A DNA stretch of 8,669 nt from Candidatus Poribacteria bacterium (GTDB lineage: Bacteria; Poribacteria; WGA-4E; UBA9662): NCBI GenBank assembly GCA_002729015.1, contig PBVO01000052.1, positions 24,620-33,288 on the forward strand, written 5' to 3'. The notes beneath the pieces were generated by a model. The model was given only the letters and a program-made list of their open reading frames with translations, was not told the DNA's origin and ran no database searches. Below are positions 1 to 6,040 of this stretch, in pieces. The first letter of the stretch is position 1; each line of letters opens with the position of its first letter. A program made the position numbers and the translations under genes.

Positions 1-671
1 TTGACTAATCTGAGAAAGCTATATTTGATTAAGCGTTGAAAAAAACTAAATGGTGTTATTGTAGGATATTCCTTGATACGACGGCTCATAGCCTGGTTTA
101 GTTCGACCTGACGAATAGTAAATATTGCTCCTCCTAGTGCTGTCGCTGTCTTAATTGCTCCGAAACTAAACATTGATACCGTTGCTGATGGATGACCTAG
201 GTAACCATCGGCTAAGAATACTTGTGCGCAATCTTCGACCACAAAGAGATCGTGCTTCGCAGCAAAATTCACTACTTCTGTTAAATCCATACGACACCCA
301 AAAACATGCGCAACTAAAATCATACGCGTTTTTTTTGTAAGTGATAATTCCAGATGTTCCGACTTGACTGTTAAGCTTCCCATATCTATATCAATTGGGA
401 CAGGCACCAACTGATGGGACTTTAGTAGATCAATCATTTGTGGAATAGTAATAGCGGAAACTAAAACTTCACTACCTGCGGGTAAATTTAGAGAATCTAG
501 CAACAGATTAAATCCTGTACGAACTGAGTAACATATGAGTGTGTCATTTGGCGACGACCATTTAGACTGAAGCTTAGATTCCCATTCAGTTCGATTGGTT
601 TGGTGCAGGCAACGAAGCAATCCATATAAAAGATCACTCGCTTTAATATCTAGGCATTTCCGAGGATACAT
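1..671 (-). CDS. DegT/DnrJ/EryC1/StrS-family PLP-dependent aminotransferase (partial, C-terminus beyond window)
   Basis: About 223 N-terminal residues are visible; family members are usually 370-420 residues, so a little over half is present and the cut is only the window edge. Fold-type I PLP features are in order: an SVRTG stretch at residues 49-53 where the family usually has a phosphate-binding SGT/SGR turn, VPVPIDID at 90-97, VAHVFG at 120-125, EDCAQ at 146-150 (Asp147 would contact the pyridine nitrogen) and SFGAIKTATALGG at 169-181 with Lys174 as the predicted Schiff-base lysine. The family typically transfers an amino group from glutamate to keto-sugars bound to nucleotides, for surface polysaccharide or secondary-metabolite synthesis; the exact substrate cannot be told. 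The ATG at 671 is chosen because an AGGGA lies 9 bases upstream (681-685). The gene is divergent from the GTPase gene. Family assignment is firm; function within the family is open. Confidence 0.9.
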   Translation of the reverse strand, partial: MYPRKCLDIKASDLLYGLLRCLHQTNRTEWESKLQSKWSSPNDTLICYSVRTGFNLLLDSLNLPAGSEVLVSAITIPQMIDLLKSHQLVPVPIDIDMGSLTVKSEHLELSLTKKTRMILVAHVFGCRMDLTEVVNFAAKHDLFVVEDCAQVFLADGYLGHPSATVSMFSFGAIKTATALGGAIFTIRQVELNQAMSRRIKEYPTITPFSFFQRLIKYSFLRLV

Positions 672-691
672 AAAGCTATTTCCCTGTGATG

Positions 692-720
692 ATTATATTC
701 TAATTACTAGATACTGAGCA
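692..720 (-). promoter_or_regulatory. Candidate sigma70 promoter for the aminotransferase gene
   Basis: On the minus strand a perfect TATAAT (692-697) is preceded, with a 17-bp spacer, by TGCTCA (715-720), a poor -35 match of 3/6. Transcription would start near 685, giving a leader of only about 14 bases that just includes the AGGGA ribosome site. The weak -35 and the adjacent inverted repeat at 718-730 would suit a regulated promoter. Confidence 0.35.
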
Positions 721-730
721 CACACTGTGC
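718..730. repeat. Small inverted repeat GCACA-N3-TGTGC, candidate operator
   Basis: This is a perfect 5-bp dyad, GCACA (718-722) and TGTGC (726-730), around CAC. It overlaps the predicted -35 of the leftward promoter and lies about 33 bp upstream of the -35 of the rightward one, a position from which one regulator could affect both genes. It is short enough to occur by chance. Confidence 0.3.
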
Positions 731-732
731 CA

Positions 733-783
733 CTGAAGACCTGATGGCTTTTTATTTCAGTATTTACAATTTTGGAATTTCAG
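733..783. promoter_or_regulatory. Three CTGAA/TTCAG half-sites at 23-bp intervals
   Basis: CTGAA at 733-737, TTCAG at 756-760 and TTCAG at 779-783 are centred at 735, 758 and 781, exactly 23 bp apart (about two helical turns). The last two are part of a 7-bp direct repeat ATTTCAG (754-760, 777-783), and these two flank the -35 of the GTPase promoter. A regulator contacting one DNA face is conceivable; chance in AT-rich DNA is a real alternative. Confidence 0.25.
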
Positions 784-790
784 GTATAAT
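763..790 (+). promoter_or_regulatory. Predicted sigma70 promoter of the GTPase gene
   Basis: TTTACA (763-768, 5/6 match to TTGACA) and a perfect TATAAT (785-790) are separated by 16 bp. Transcription should start near 797, giving a leader of about 74 bases before the ATG at 871. This is the best promoter match in the window. Confidence 0.6.
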
Positions 791-870
791 CTAGAGAACC
801 AGTCTAAACCCAGCGGTAGTAAGCCTCGCTAAAAAAAATGTCCCCCAAATGAATAAAACGGAGCTTCAAA

Positions 871-3396
871 ATGTTGTCAAATACAAGACGTGATTTTCTA
901 AAAACTGTTGAGCCTGGGCATCGGGGTATCGTTTGCCCAGCTTGTGGAACTGTAATGGGTATCCGCAAGGGTAGTTATAGGATGGTATTGACACAAAACG
1001 CCCGTTTCGAGTTAAACGATGCCATCAGTGAGTACCGCTTGTTTCTGCAACGATTAGAAGACAAATTAGAGCTTATCAACATCGAAGGTATTAATCGCCC
1101 ACCAATTGATAAGTATCCTTACGAAAAAGAAAAACGAGATTTTCCTACGCTGAGTTATTCTGGTTTATACGAGGAAACAAAGTGGGAGCAAAGTTCCAAA
1201 GCCTTTGTTAGTGATATTGATTATCTTGGTTGGAATAGGTTGTATCAGGAATTCCCTCGTTATAGGGATTTTAGTGGTCGTAATCAAGATGAGTCTCGCA
1301 GTCTAGAAGAAACTTTTGCTACCATCAATAATACTATTATTGCTGGTTTCGAACCTATTTCTGCGGTTGGCCCTTTGATGGATATTGTATTTGAGCAAGG
1401 TTACGTTAAAGAATGGATGCGCCAATTTAGTTCGAATCAAGACGAAAATACACCAGAATTAAAAACGCTCAACAATTTGTTAAAAGAAGTCTGCCCGAGT
1501 CTGTTTGAATACTTAAGTTTTCTTAAGGAGAATGCTACGGTTAGTACGGAAAGTAAACGTCTTGTCGAAGGGGTTCTCAGATTTCAATTCTATTTAGCTA
1601 TTTTGCTTGGTCACAATTCGAAAATTGTAAATCATCGGCAGATACTAGATAAACTTGGTGTAGATCAAGAGCCTTTTCAGTTGCCAAGATTAGTTGGCAT
1701 CTCACCAGAGCTACTAGAAAATCTGGTCAAATCTGAATTATTGATCGGAAACTTAGGAATCGAATGGCCGGAGGAATTCAAGGATTTAAGGCAAGATTTG
1801 ATTAAACGCTCTGCACATGAAGCTTTCAATTTGGCTGTACAGGAGCTTGAGAACAACGCGACAGACGGCATTGAAACTGTGAAAGAAGTGTTAAAAGACT
1901 ATCTCAATTCCACTAATGGTGAAAATGGATCTAATCAGATCAATCGTGCAATTGATGTTTTAAAAGACCAGATCCATCGTGTTGTCGATTTCACTTGCCC
2001 TGGCCCACCCGGGGAGCGAGTTGAAATAAGTATAGATGATGTTACCACTGATGAAAGTATCCGATTCTGTGGTTGGTCTCCTAAACAAGAAAAAACACAC
2101 TCAGTCATTTTTATAGGTAGTCCTGGTACTGGAAAATCGACAGTCATGTTATCGGGATTCACCTCTTTTTACAACAACATTGGCTCTTTGGGAGCTACTA
2201 TTACCTTTGATTCACCTTCGGATGAAGCACAAATGAGAGCTTTATCAAGCGATTATTGGCGTGGTAAATTACCAGAAAAGACTGAGAAAGGGTTCCGTCG
2301 AAGTATTAAGTTTTCCCTCGACTTTTTCAACGACTATAGCCAACTTCCAATACGTTCTAATTTCGTGTTTTCCGATATTCCAGGTGAAAAAGCAGCTGTT
2401 AGCTTAACAGAAAATGGCTCAGATCCTTTTGTCTCTCGCATCTTAAAGAATGCTGAAGCTATCGTCTTTTTCTTTGATCTATCCGTCGAAGCCTCAATTC
2501 GCGAGAAGATAAAAGGTCTCGGGAACGTGAAAGAGAATTTTGATCAAATGGATTTATCGCGAGACGGGAAAGCTGACATCAGCCAACGCCAGTTACTACA
2601 AAAGTTAGTTAGCGACTTATTAGTCCTACGTGGTGGGCCAGAAAAACTTAAAGGCACGCAATTTATTTGTGTAGTTCCAAAAGCAGATCTCTATATTGCT
2701 GAAACAAGTTCAACCGAAAAAGAACGATATTTTCTAACTGAATTGTGCCAAGATTTACAGAAAGAAGAATTACTTGTATCATCTCAATTTGCACTTGAAA
2801 ATGGCAATCAATCGTACAAAGGACTATGTTCACTCGGTGGGGCGGGCTTGGCTGATCCTGGTCAAGATCGCTTGCAACACCAACGAGATTTAGCTCGATT
2901 TGTCTCTGATAAATCGAGCCAATACCTAGAAAATATTGGTAATGCTATTGGCAGTTTGCCTGAACTAAAGCGACACCGCGATGCTTTAGCTGATCAATTC
3001 CGCAGCATGAAATTGATGTTGCAACATCATTTCGGTCAAGAGAATGTCTATTTTTTACCCGTTTCGGCACAGGGGGAAAACGTTATTCGATCGACCGAGG
3101 AGGAAAACAAAGACAGCGACCAATTTACCTTTTTAGATGAGTCTGACCAGTTGGGCAACTCAGACCCAAATGGCCATTCTAGCCATCAGGAACGAAATTC
3201 AACTGAATTAGGTTATCCTCCAAACCAAAAATTAGCTGAGTATGTTTTTGTCCTGCCTGTTACTCTCTTAGCTGACCATCAATCAGAAGTTTCTTTTGAC
3301 AATCAAGAGGTGTTATCGGAATTAGAAGTCGGGGTTCCAAATGCTGAATATCAAGGTAATGGAGAAGCAAATGCACCCGTTTCCTCATCGGAATAA
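871..3396 (+). CDS. Large TRAFAC-type GTPase with N-terminal CPxCG knuckle and long uncharacterised helical region (841 aa)
   Basis: I do not recognise the full-length protein. Residues 410-800 form a P-loop GTPase: G1/Walker A GSPGTGKST at 416-424, likely switch I around Thr443-Thr445, G3 DIPGE at 502-506 after a hydrophobic strand, strand IVFFFDLS at 531-538, G4-like PKAD at 603-606, and G5 VSAQG at 731-735. Residues 22-25 (CPAC, followed by Gly) resemble one half of a zinc ribbon; no second Cys pair follows nearby. Residues 40-400 are mostly helical and unassigned, with a polar linker at 347-356. Residues 738-785 are acidic and polar, and the tail after 800 is acidic. No membrane segment or signal peptide is seen, so it is probably cytoplasmic. 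The ATG is supported by CGGAG (859-863) seven bases upstream. The DIPGE motif and N-terminal CPxCG recall DO-GTPase2 domains of predicted conflict systems; this placement is tentative, GTPase identity is strong. It is monocistronic. Confidence 0.85.
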   Translation: MLSNTRRDFLKTVEPGHRGIVCPACGTVMGIRKGSYRMVLTQNARFELNDAISEYRLFLQRLEDKLELINIEGINRPPIDKYPYEKEKRDFPTLSYSGLYEETKWEQSSKAFVSDIDYLGWNRLYQEFPRYRDFSGRNQDESRSLEETFATINNTIIAGFEPISAVGPLMDIVFEQGYVKEWMRQFSSNQDENTPELKTLNNLLKEVCPSLFEYLSFLKENATVSTESKRLVEGVLRFQFYLAILLGHNSKIVNHRQILDKLGVDQEPFQLPRLVGISPELLENLVKSELLIGNLGIEWPEEFKDLRQDLIKRSAHEAFNLAVQELENNATDGIETVKEVLKDYLNSTNGENGSNQINRAIDVLKDQIHRVVDFTCPGPPGERVEISIDDVTTDESIRFCGWSPKQEKTHSVIFIGSPGTGKSTVMLSGFTSFYNNIGSLGATITFDSPSDEAQMRALSSDYWRGKLPEKTEKGFRRSIKFSLDFFNDYSQLPIRSNFVFSDIPGEKAAVSLTENGSDPFVSRILKNAEAIVFFFDLSVEASIREKIKGLGNVKENFDQMDLSRDGKADISQRQLLQKLVSDLLVLRGGPEKLKGTQFICVVPKADLYIAETSSTEKERYFLTELCQDLQKEELLVSSQFALENGNQSYKGLCSLGGAGLADPGQDRLQHQRDLARFVSDKSSQYLENIGNAIGSLPELKRHRDALADQFRSMKLMLQHHFGQENVYFLPVSAQGENVIRSTEEENKDSDQFTFLDESDQLGNSDPNGHSSHQERNSTELGYPPNQKLAEYVFVLPVTLLADHQSEVSFDNQEVLSELEVGVPNAEYQGNGEANAPVSSSE

Positions 3397-3406
3397 CGAC
3401 TTTGAC

Positions 3407-3429
3407 TAAGTATTAATAAAATATACTTA
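3407..3429. terminator. Weak AT-rich inverted repeat between convergent genes, possible bidirectional terminator
   Basis: TAAGTAT (3407-3413) and ATACTTA (3423-3429) form a 7-bp stem with a 9-base loop, 11 bp past the GTPase stop and 35 bp past the receptor stop. The stem has one G-C pair and there is no clean T-tract, so it is not a convincing intrinsic terminator. Its position between two convergent stop codons is the main argument. Confidence 0.25.
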
Positions 3430-3463
3430 AATTCAAATTTTGTTGGTAATTGGACTGAATCTT

Positions 3464-5758
3464 CTAAAACGATGTACTCAAACTGGTTGTTAGGTTAAAA
3501 CCAGGTGAACTGATACCAGACCCGTGCTGTCGGTAGCGACGGTTCAGTAAGTTCTCGATGTTCATATTAAGTCTTACTAGTTGCCCCAGTTTGACTCCGC
3601 CTCTCAAGTTCAACGTATACCAACCAGGGGTACCAGCATCAAGAGCCAAGCCGTTTTCATCGAACTCTACCAATTTTGGGTCGCGAGTTTTGCCTTGGAT
3701 ACGTGGGTCCCTAATGTCTCCTCGGCTTAATCTTCGTTGTTCCATCGCGCCTCTAACATAAAATTCGCACCAGTAAGGCTTTTTGGGGGCTTTCCACTGT
3801 AGGGCAATCATACCCATTGGTGGCGCTTCTCGTCTGATCCTTGCCGCCCAGAATTCTTCAGGATTCGGTGGTTCACCATTGTTTTTCAAAATACGCCCCC
3901 GAGTAATGGTTCCATGACCGTACATGGTCAGCCTCGAATTTAGAACTACAGTACCAGACAGCTCAATTCCCCTGATTTGAGTTTGGTCAATATTATCCTG
4001 AAAAAAAATTTCAGTATCAGGATTTTCTAATTGGATATCTTTATAAAGCTTTGGTAAATCTTTACCATCGTAGGCTTCTTTAACTGGTACGCGAGAAATC
4101 AAGTCTCGGATTTCACTATGATATAACGTGGCAGCCCCAATAAAACGAGAAAAATTAGCTTTTAAACCGGCTTCTAATGTCCAACTACTTTCCGGATCTA
4201 TATCTAGGCTTGGAGCGTCAATACCTTCGTTTGTAACCTCAACTACTGTCGTATCATTCAAGTTGGGGGACCGGAATGCGGTACCGAAATTTGCCACCCA
4301 GTTCAAATTTTCAGTTATGCTGAATACGACACCTGTATTTCCAGTTAGTGCCTGTCCTGATTTTTGATAGAGACCAAAACTGGTATCTCTGGAACTAAGA
4401 TCAGCTTGTAGGTCGTAATGAGTGAGCCGACCTCCTAACACCAGTTGCAAATCAGACCAAACTTCAACTTCGCTCTGAGCAAATAGGTTTAAGTCGGAAG
4501 CCGAGGAATTATTGGGAAAGCGCCCCCAATCTGAGTCAACTTGTTCTATACGAGTAGCAAGATTTGTTTTTACTGTTCGGCTTGACAGTCGGTCCAAATA
4601 GAAATCTCCACCGAAAATGATTCGCTGTTGGGGTAAGCTGGTACTCACAGCTTGACCAGATAAGCCAAAAGTTCCTACTTCATCAAATTGCTCTTTCTGT
4701 TCATTTAGGTTTGTCGCTTTAATTTGTTTTCGACCTTCTAACTGTTGTTGATAAGATAGGGTTACAGTAGCTTCGTCTATGAACTTAATTGGTTTTTTCG
4801 ATTCATACGTAGCATAGAGTAGGTTTCTATTCTGTGGTGAAAATTGATATAACTCGTATTCTTTTGTCGATATTTTATCATAGCGGTTTAGTTCTGGCTG
4901 TCTCCATGTCTGATAACAGAATGAAATTTGTTGGTCTTTATTGATCTTATAGCCTAGTTTAGCCGTAGCATCAATACCTGACCAACCCAATGGTTCTTCA
5001 TCTTTTTTAATCCATGAATTTTTGGGTAAAGGATCGGGTTTGTCACCAACAATTTCAAATTTCCGATTGTTATAGTGCAAATTGTAGCCTGAACCTAGTT
5101 TTTGGTTCCCAAATCTCCGTACGGAACTCGTTACAAAAAAAGCTAAATCATTTGTGCCCCCATGGAGACCAAGCATTCCAACCCTTCCACTTTGAGCTGA
5201 AGTGAAACGGAGGTTTGCAAGTGGGACTAAACTAAATTTTTTATCATTTCTATAATTCAATCGATGGGAATAGACACTGATTACTCCACCAATTGCTCCG
5301 CTACCATATAGCATAGAATTTGGGCCGCGTAATACTTCTATCCTATCCAGCCCGTGTGGCGCGATAGTAGAAAGATACTGATTCGGACCAGAGCGAAATG
5401 TCGAGTTATTTAAACGAACATTATCAATTTGAAGTAGTGTTTGGTAACCGGTAAGTCCGCGCAGAATAGGGGATCCTTGTCCTACTGTGGTTTGTTGGGC
5501 TAAGATGCCAACGGTTTCCGCCAAAATCTGAGGTGTTATTGTTGCGGTTATTCTTTCCATTTGTGATTTTTCAATAACCGAAATAGAATTTGGTGTGCGA
5601 AATGTTTCTTTAGCAATCCGGTTAGCAGATACTGATATTTCTCCCATTTTAATGGCTTCAGCCTGAGAATCAGATTCCCCTTGACTTATCAAGTTAATTA
5701 ATCCGCTTACTATGGAAAGGAACAGAAAGTAAAACCTACCCTGTATATATTGATTCAT
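3464..5758 (-). CDS. TonB-dependent outer-membrane receptor (764 aa)
   Basis: This is a gated outer-membrane channel that imports a scarce ligand using TonB/ExbBD energy. A signal peptide fits residues 1-33 (Arg8, hydrophobic 9-24, possible cleavage after SQA). A TonB-box-like EISVSA lies at 40-45. The plug spans about 46-165 with PILRGLTGYQTLLQIDNVRL at 97-116 and IEVLRGPNSMLYGSGAIGG at 140-158. The beta-barrel fills the rest and ends in NIENLLNRRYRQHGSG (733-748), PGFN and a terminal Phe, the usual Bam recognition end. AFRSPNL (494-500), DIRDPRIQ (681-688) and GTPGW (709-713) resemble the haem/haemoglobin-type receptor group, but the ligand is not determined; Fe-siderophore or B12-like ligands remain possible. 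The ATG at 5758 is kept because no later Met preserves the signal peptide; AAGAGA lies a long 11 bases upstream. The length is normal and no frame break is seen. Confidence 0.93.
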   Translation of the reverse strand: MNQYIQGRFYFLFLSIVSGLINLISQGESDSQAEAIKMGEISVSANRIAKETFRTPNSISVIEKSQMERITATITPQILAETVGILAQQTTVGQGSPILRGLTGYQTLLQIDNVRLNNSTFRSGPNQYLSTIAPHGLDRIEVLRGPNSMLYGSGAIGGVISVYSHRLNYRNDKKFSLVPLANLRFTSAQSGRVGMLGLHGGTNDLAFFVTSSVRRFGNQKLGSGYNLHYNNRKFEIVGDKPDPLPKNSWIKKDEEPLGWSGIDATAKLGYKINKDQQISFCYQTWRQPELNRYDKISTKEYELYQFSPQNRNLLYATYESKKPIKFIDEATVTLSYQQQLEGRKQIKATNLNEQKEQFDEVGTFGLSGQAVSTSLPQQRIIFGGDFYLDRLSSRTVKTNLATRIEQVDSDWGRFPNNSSASDLNLFAQSEVEVWSDLQLVLGGRLTHYDLQADLSSRDTSFGLYQKSGQALTGNTGVVFSITENLNWVANFGTAFRSPNLNDTTVVEVTNEGIDAPSLDIDPESSWTLEAGLKANFSRFIGAATLYHSEIRDLISRVPVKEAYDGKDLPKLYKDIQLENPDTEIFFQDNIDQTQIRGIELSGTVVLNSRLTMYGHGTITRGRILKNNGEPPNPEEFWAARIRREAPPMGMIALQWKAPKKPYWCEFYVRGAMEQRRLSRGDIRDPRIQGKTRDPKLVEFDENGLALDAGTPGWYTLNLRGGVKLGQLVRLNMNIENLLNRRYRQHGSGISSPGFNLTTSLSTSF

Positions 5759-5762
5759 AATT

Positions 5763-5785
5763 ATAATTTTCTCTTGATAATTTTC
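5763..5785. repeat. Direct repeat of 9 bp in the receptor leader
   Basis: ATAATTTTC occurs at 5763-5771 and 5777-5785 (GAAAATTAT when read on the receptor strand), a 14-bp period. The AAGAGA ribosome site of the receptor gene lies between the two copies. The promoter-distal copy overlaps the predicted transcription start near 5784. This could be a regulator or RNA-binding site, or simple AT-rich repetition. Confidence 0.35.
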
Positions 5786-5790
5786 AGCTA

Positions 5791-5819
5791 ACTATATAGC
5801 GAGGCAATATACATGCCAT
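5791..5819 (-). promoter_or_regulatory. Candidate sigma70 promoter for the TonB-dependent receptor
   Basis: On the minus strand ATGGCA (5814-5819, 4/6) and TATAGT (5791-5796, 5/6) are separated by 17 bp. Initiation near 5784 would give a leader of about 25 bases that includes the ribosome site. The spacer contains a short GGCA...TGCC dyad (5803-5806, 5814-5817). Confidence 0.4.
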
Positions 5820-5845
5820 TTTTTAGATCCTAAAACACCTATTTT

Positions 5846-5853
5846 CAGTACTG
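5846..5853. repeat. 8-bp perfect palindrome CAGTACTG followed by a T8 run
   Basis: CAGTACTG is self-complementary and abuts eight T residues (5854-5861). It has no loop, so it is not a terminator hairpin. It lies about 27 bp upstream of the receptor -35 in the divergent control region and could be an operator core. Confidence 0.25.
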
Positions 5854-5887
5854 TTTTTTTTATGACTGTTTGACTAGCGATCAATCC

Positions 5888-5902
5888 GTTCAAATTCTGA
5901 AC
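5888..5902. promoter_or_regulatory. 15-bp dyad GTTCA-N5-TGAAC, candidate operator
   Basis: The arms GTTCA (5888-5892) and TGAAC (5898-5902) are perfect inverted copies around AATTC. The size suits a dimeric helix-turn-helix repressor such as a TetR- or MarR-type regulator. It lies about 28 bp upstream of the candidate efflux promoter and about 70 bp from the receptor -35. No regulator gene is in the window, so the binding protein is unknown. Confidence 0.35.
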
Positions 5903-5929
5903 ACTCCCTCTGGTAAGGACAGTTGACCC

Positions 5930-5956
5930 TTGGCTTAATCAGCAAGAGAATATAAA
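5930..5956 (+). promoter_or_regulatory. Candidate promoter of the efflux operon
   Basis: TTGGCT (5930-5935) and TATAAA (5951-5956) are separated by a short 15-bp spacer. A better -35, TTGACC at 5923-5928, lies 22 bp from the same -10, too far for standard sigma70. The non-ideal spacing could mean activator dependence. Initiation would be near 5963, giving a leader of about 78 bases. Confidence 0.35.
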
Positions 5957-6024
5957 CTTTGGGAGAATCATTTCGTCCAAAATCTTGTTGGTTTTTGAAT
6001 TTTGACTAGTACCACAGTAGGGGT

Positions 6025-6034
6025 GGGAGTAGGT
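6025..6034 (+). promoter_or_regulatory. Ribosome binding region that decides the start of the TolC-family gene
   Basis: GGGAG (6025-6029) and AGGT (6031-6034) precede the ATG at 6041 by 11 and 6 bases. This purine-rich stretch supports 6041 over the in-frame TTG at 6002, whose translation would have to begin before these sites. Confidence 0.5.
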
Positions 6035-6040
6035 AAACAG

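Noticed and set aside
838..852. Four-codon leader peptide (M-S-P-K-stop) upstream of the GTPase start
   Set aside because: There is no ribosome site before its ATG, only an A-run, and no attenuator hairpin follows; it most likely arises by chance.
883..945. Tat signal peptide at the N-terminus of the GTPase
   Set aside because: The TRRDFLK motif is perfect, but there is no hydrophobic segment or cleavage site after it, and the protein otherwise looks cytoplasmic.
931..960. Complete zinc ribbon at the GTPase N-terminus
   Set aside because: Only one CPxCG pair is present (Cys22, Cys25); the next cysteine is at 209, so an intramolecular four-Cys site is not supported.
1677..2162. Two short antisense frames opposite the GTPase gene
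   Set aside because: Both overlap a well-supported gene completely, show no credible ribosome site or motif, and are Ser-rich shadow translations.
5775..5785. Fur box near the receptor start
   Set aside because: TGATAAT (5775-5781) is one perfect half-site, but the facing half matches poorly, so iron regulation is not supported by sequence alone.
5831..5861. Rho-independent terminator at AAAACA...TGTTTT plus T-run
   Set aside because: The stem has a single G-C pair, and it lies upstream of both divergent genes rather than after a gene end.
6002..6040. In-frame TTG start that would lengthen the TolC-family protein by 13 residues
   Set aside because: It lies upstream of the purine-rich ribosome sites at 6025-6034, and the added sequence puts extra residues in front of a normal signal peptide.
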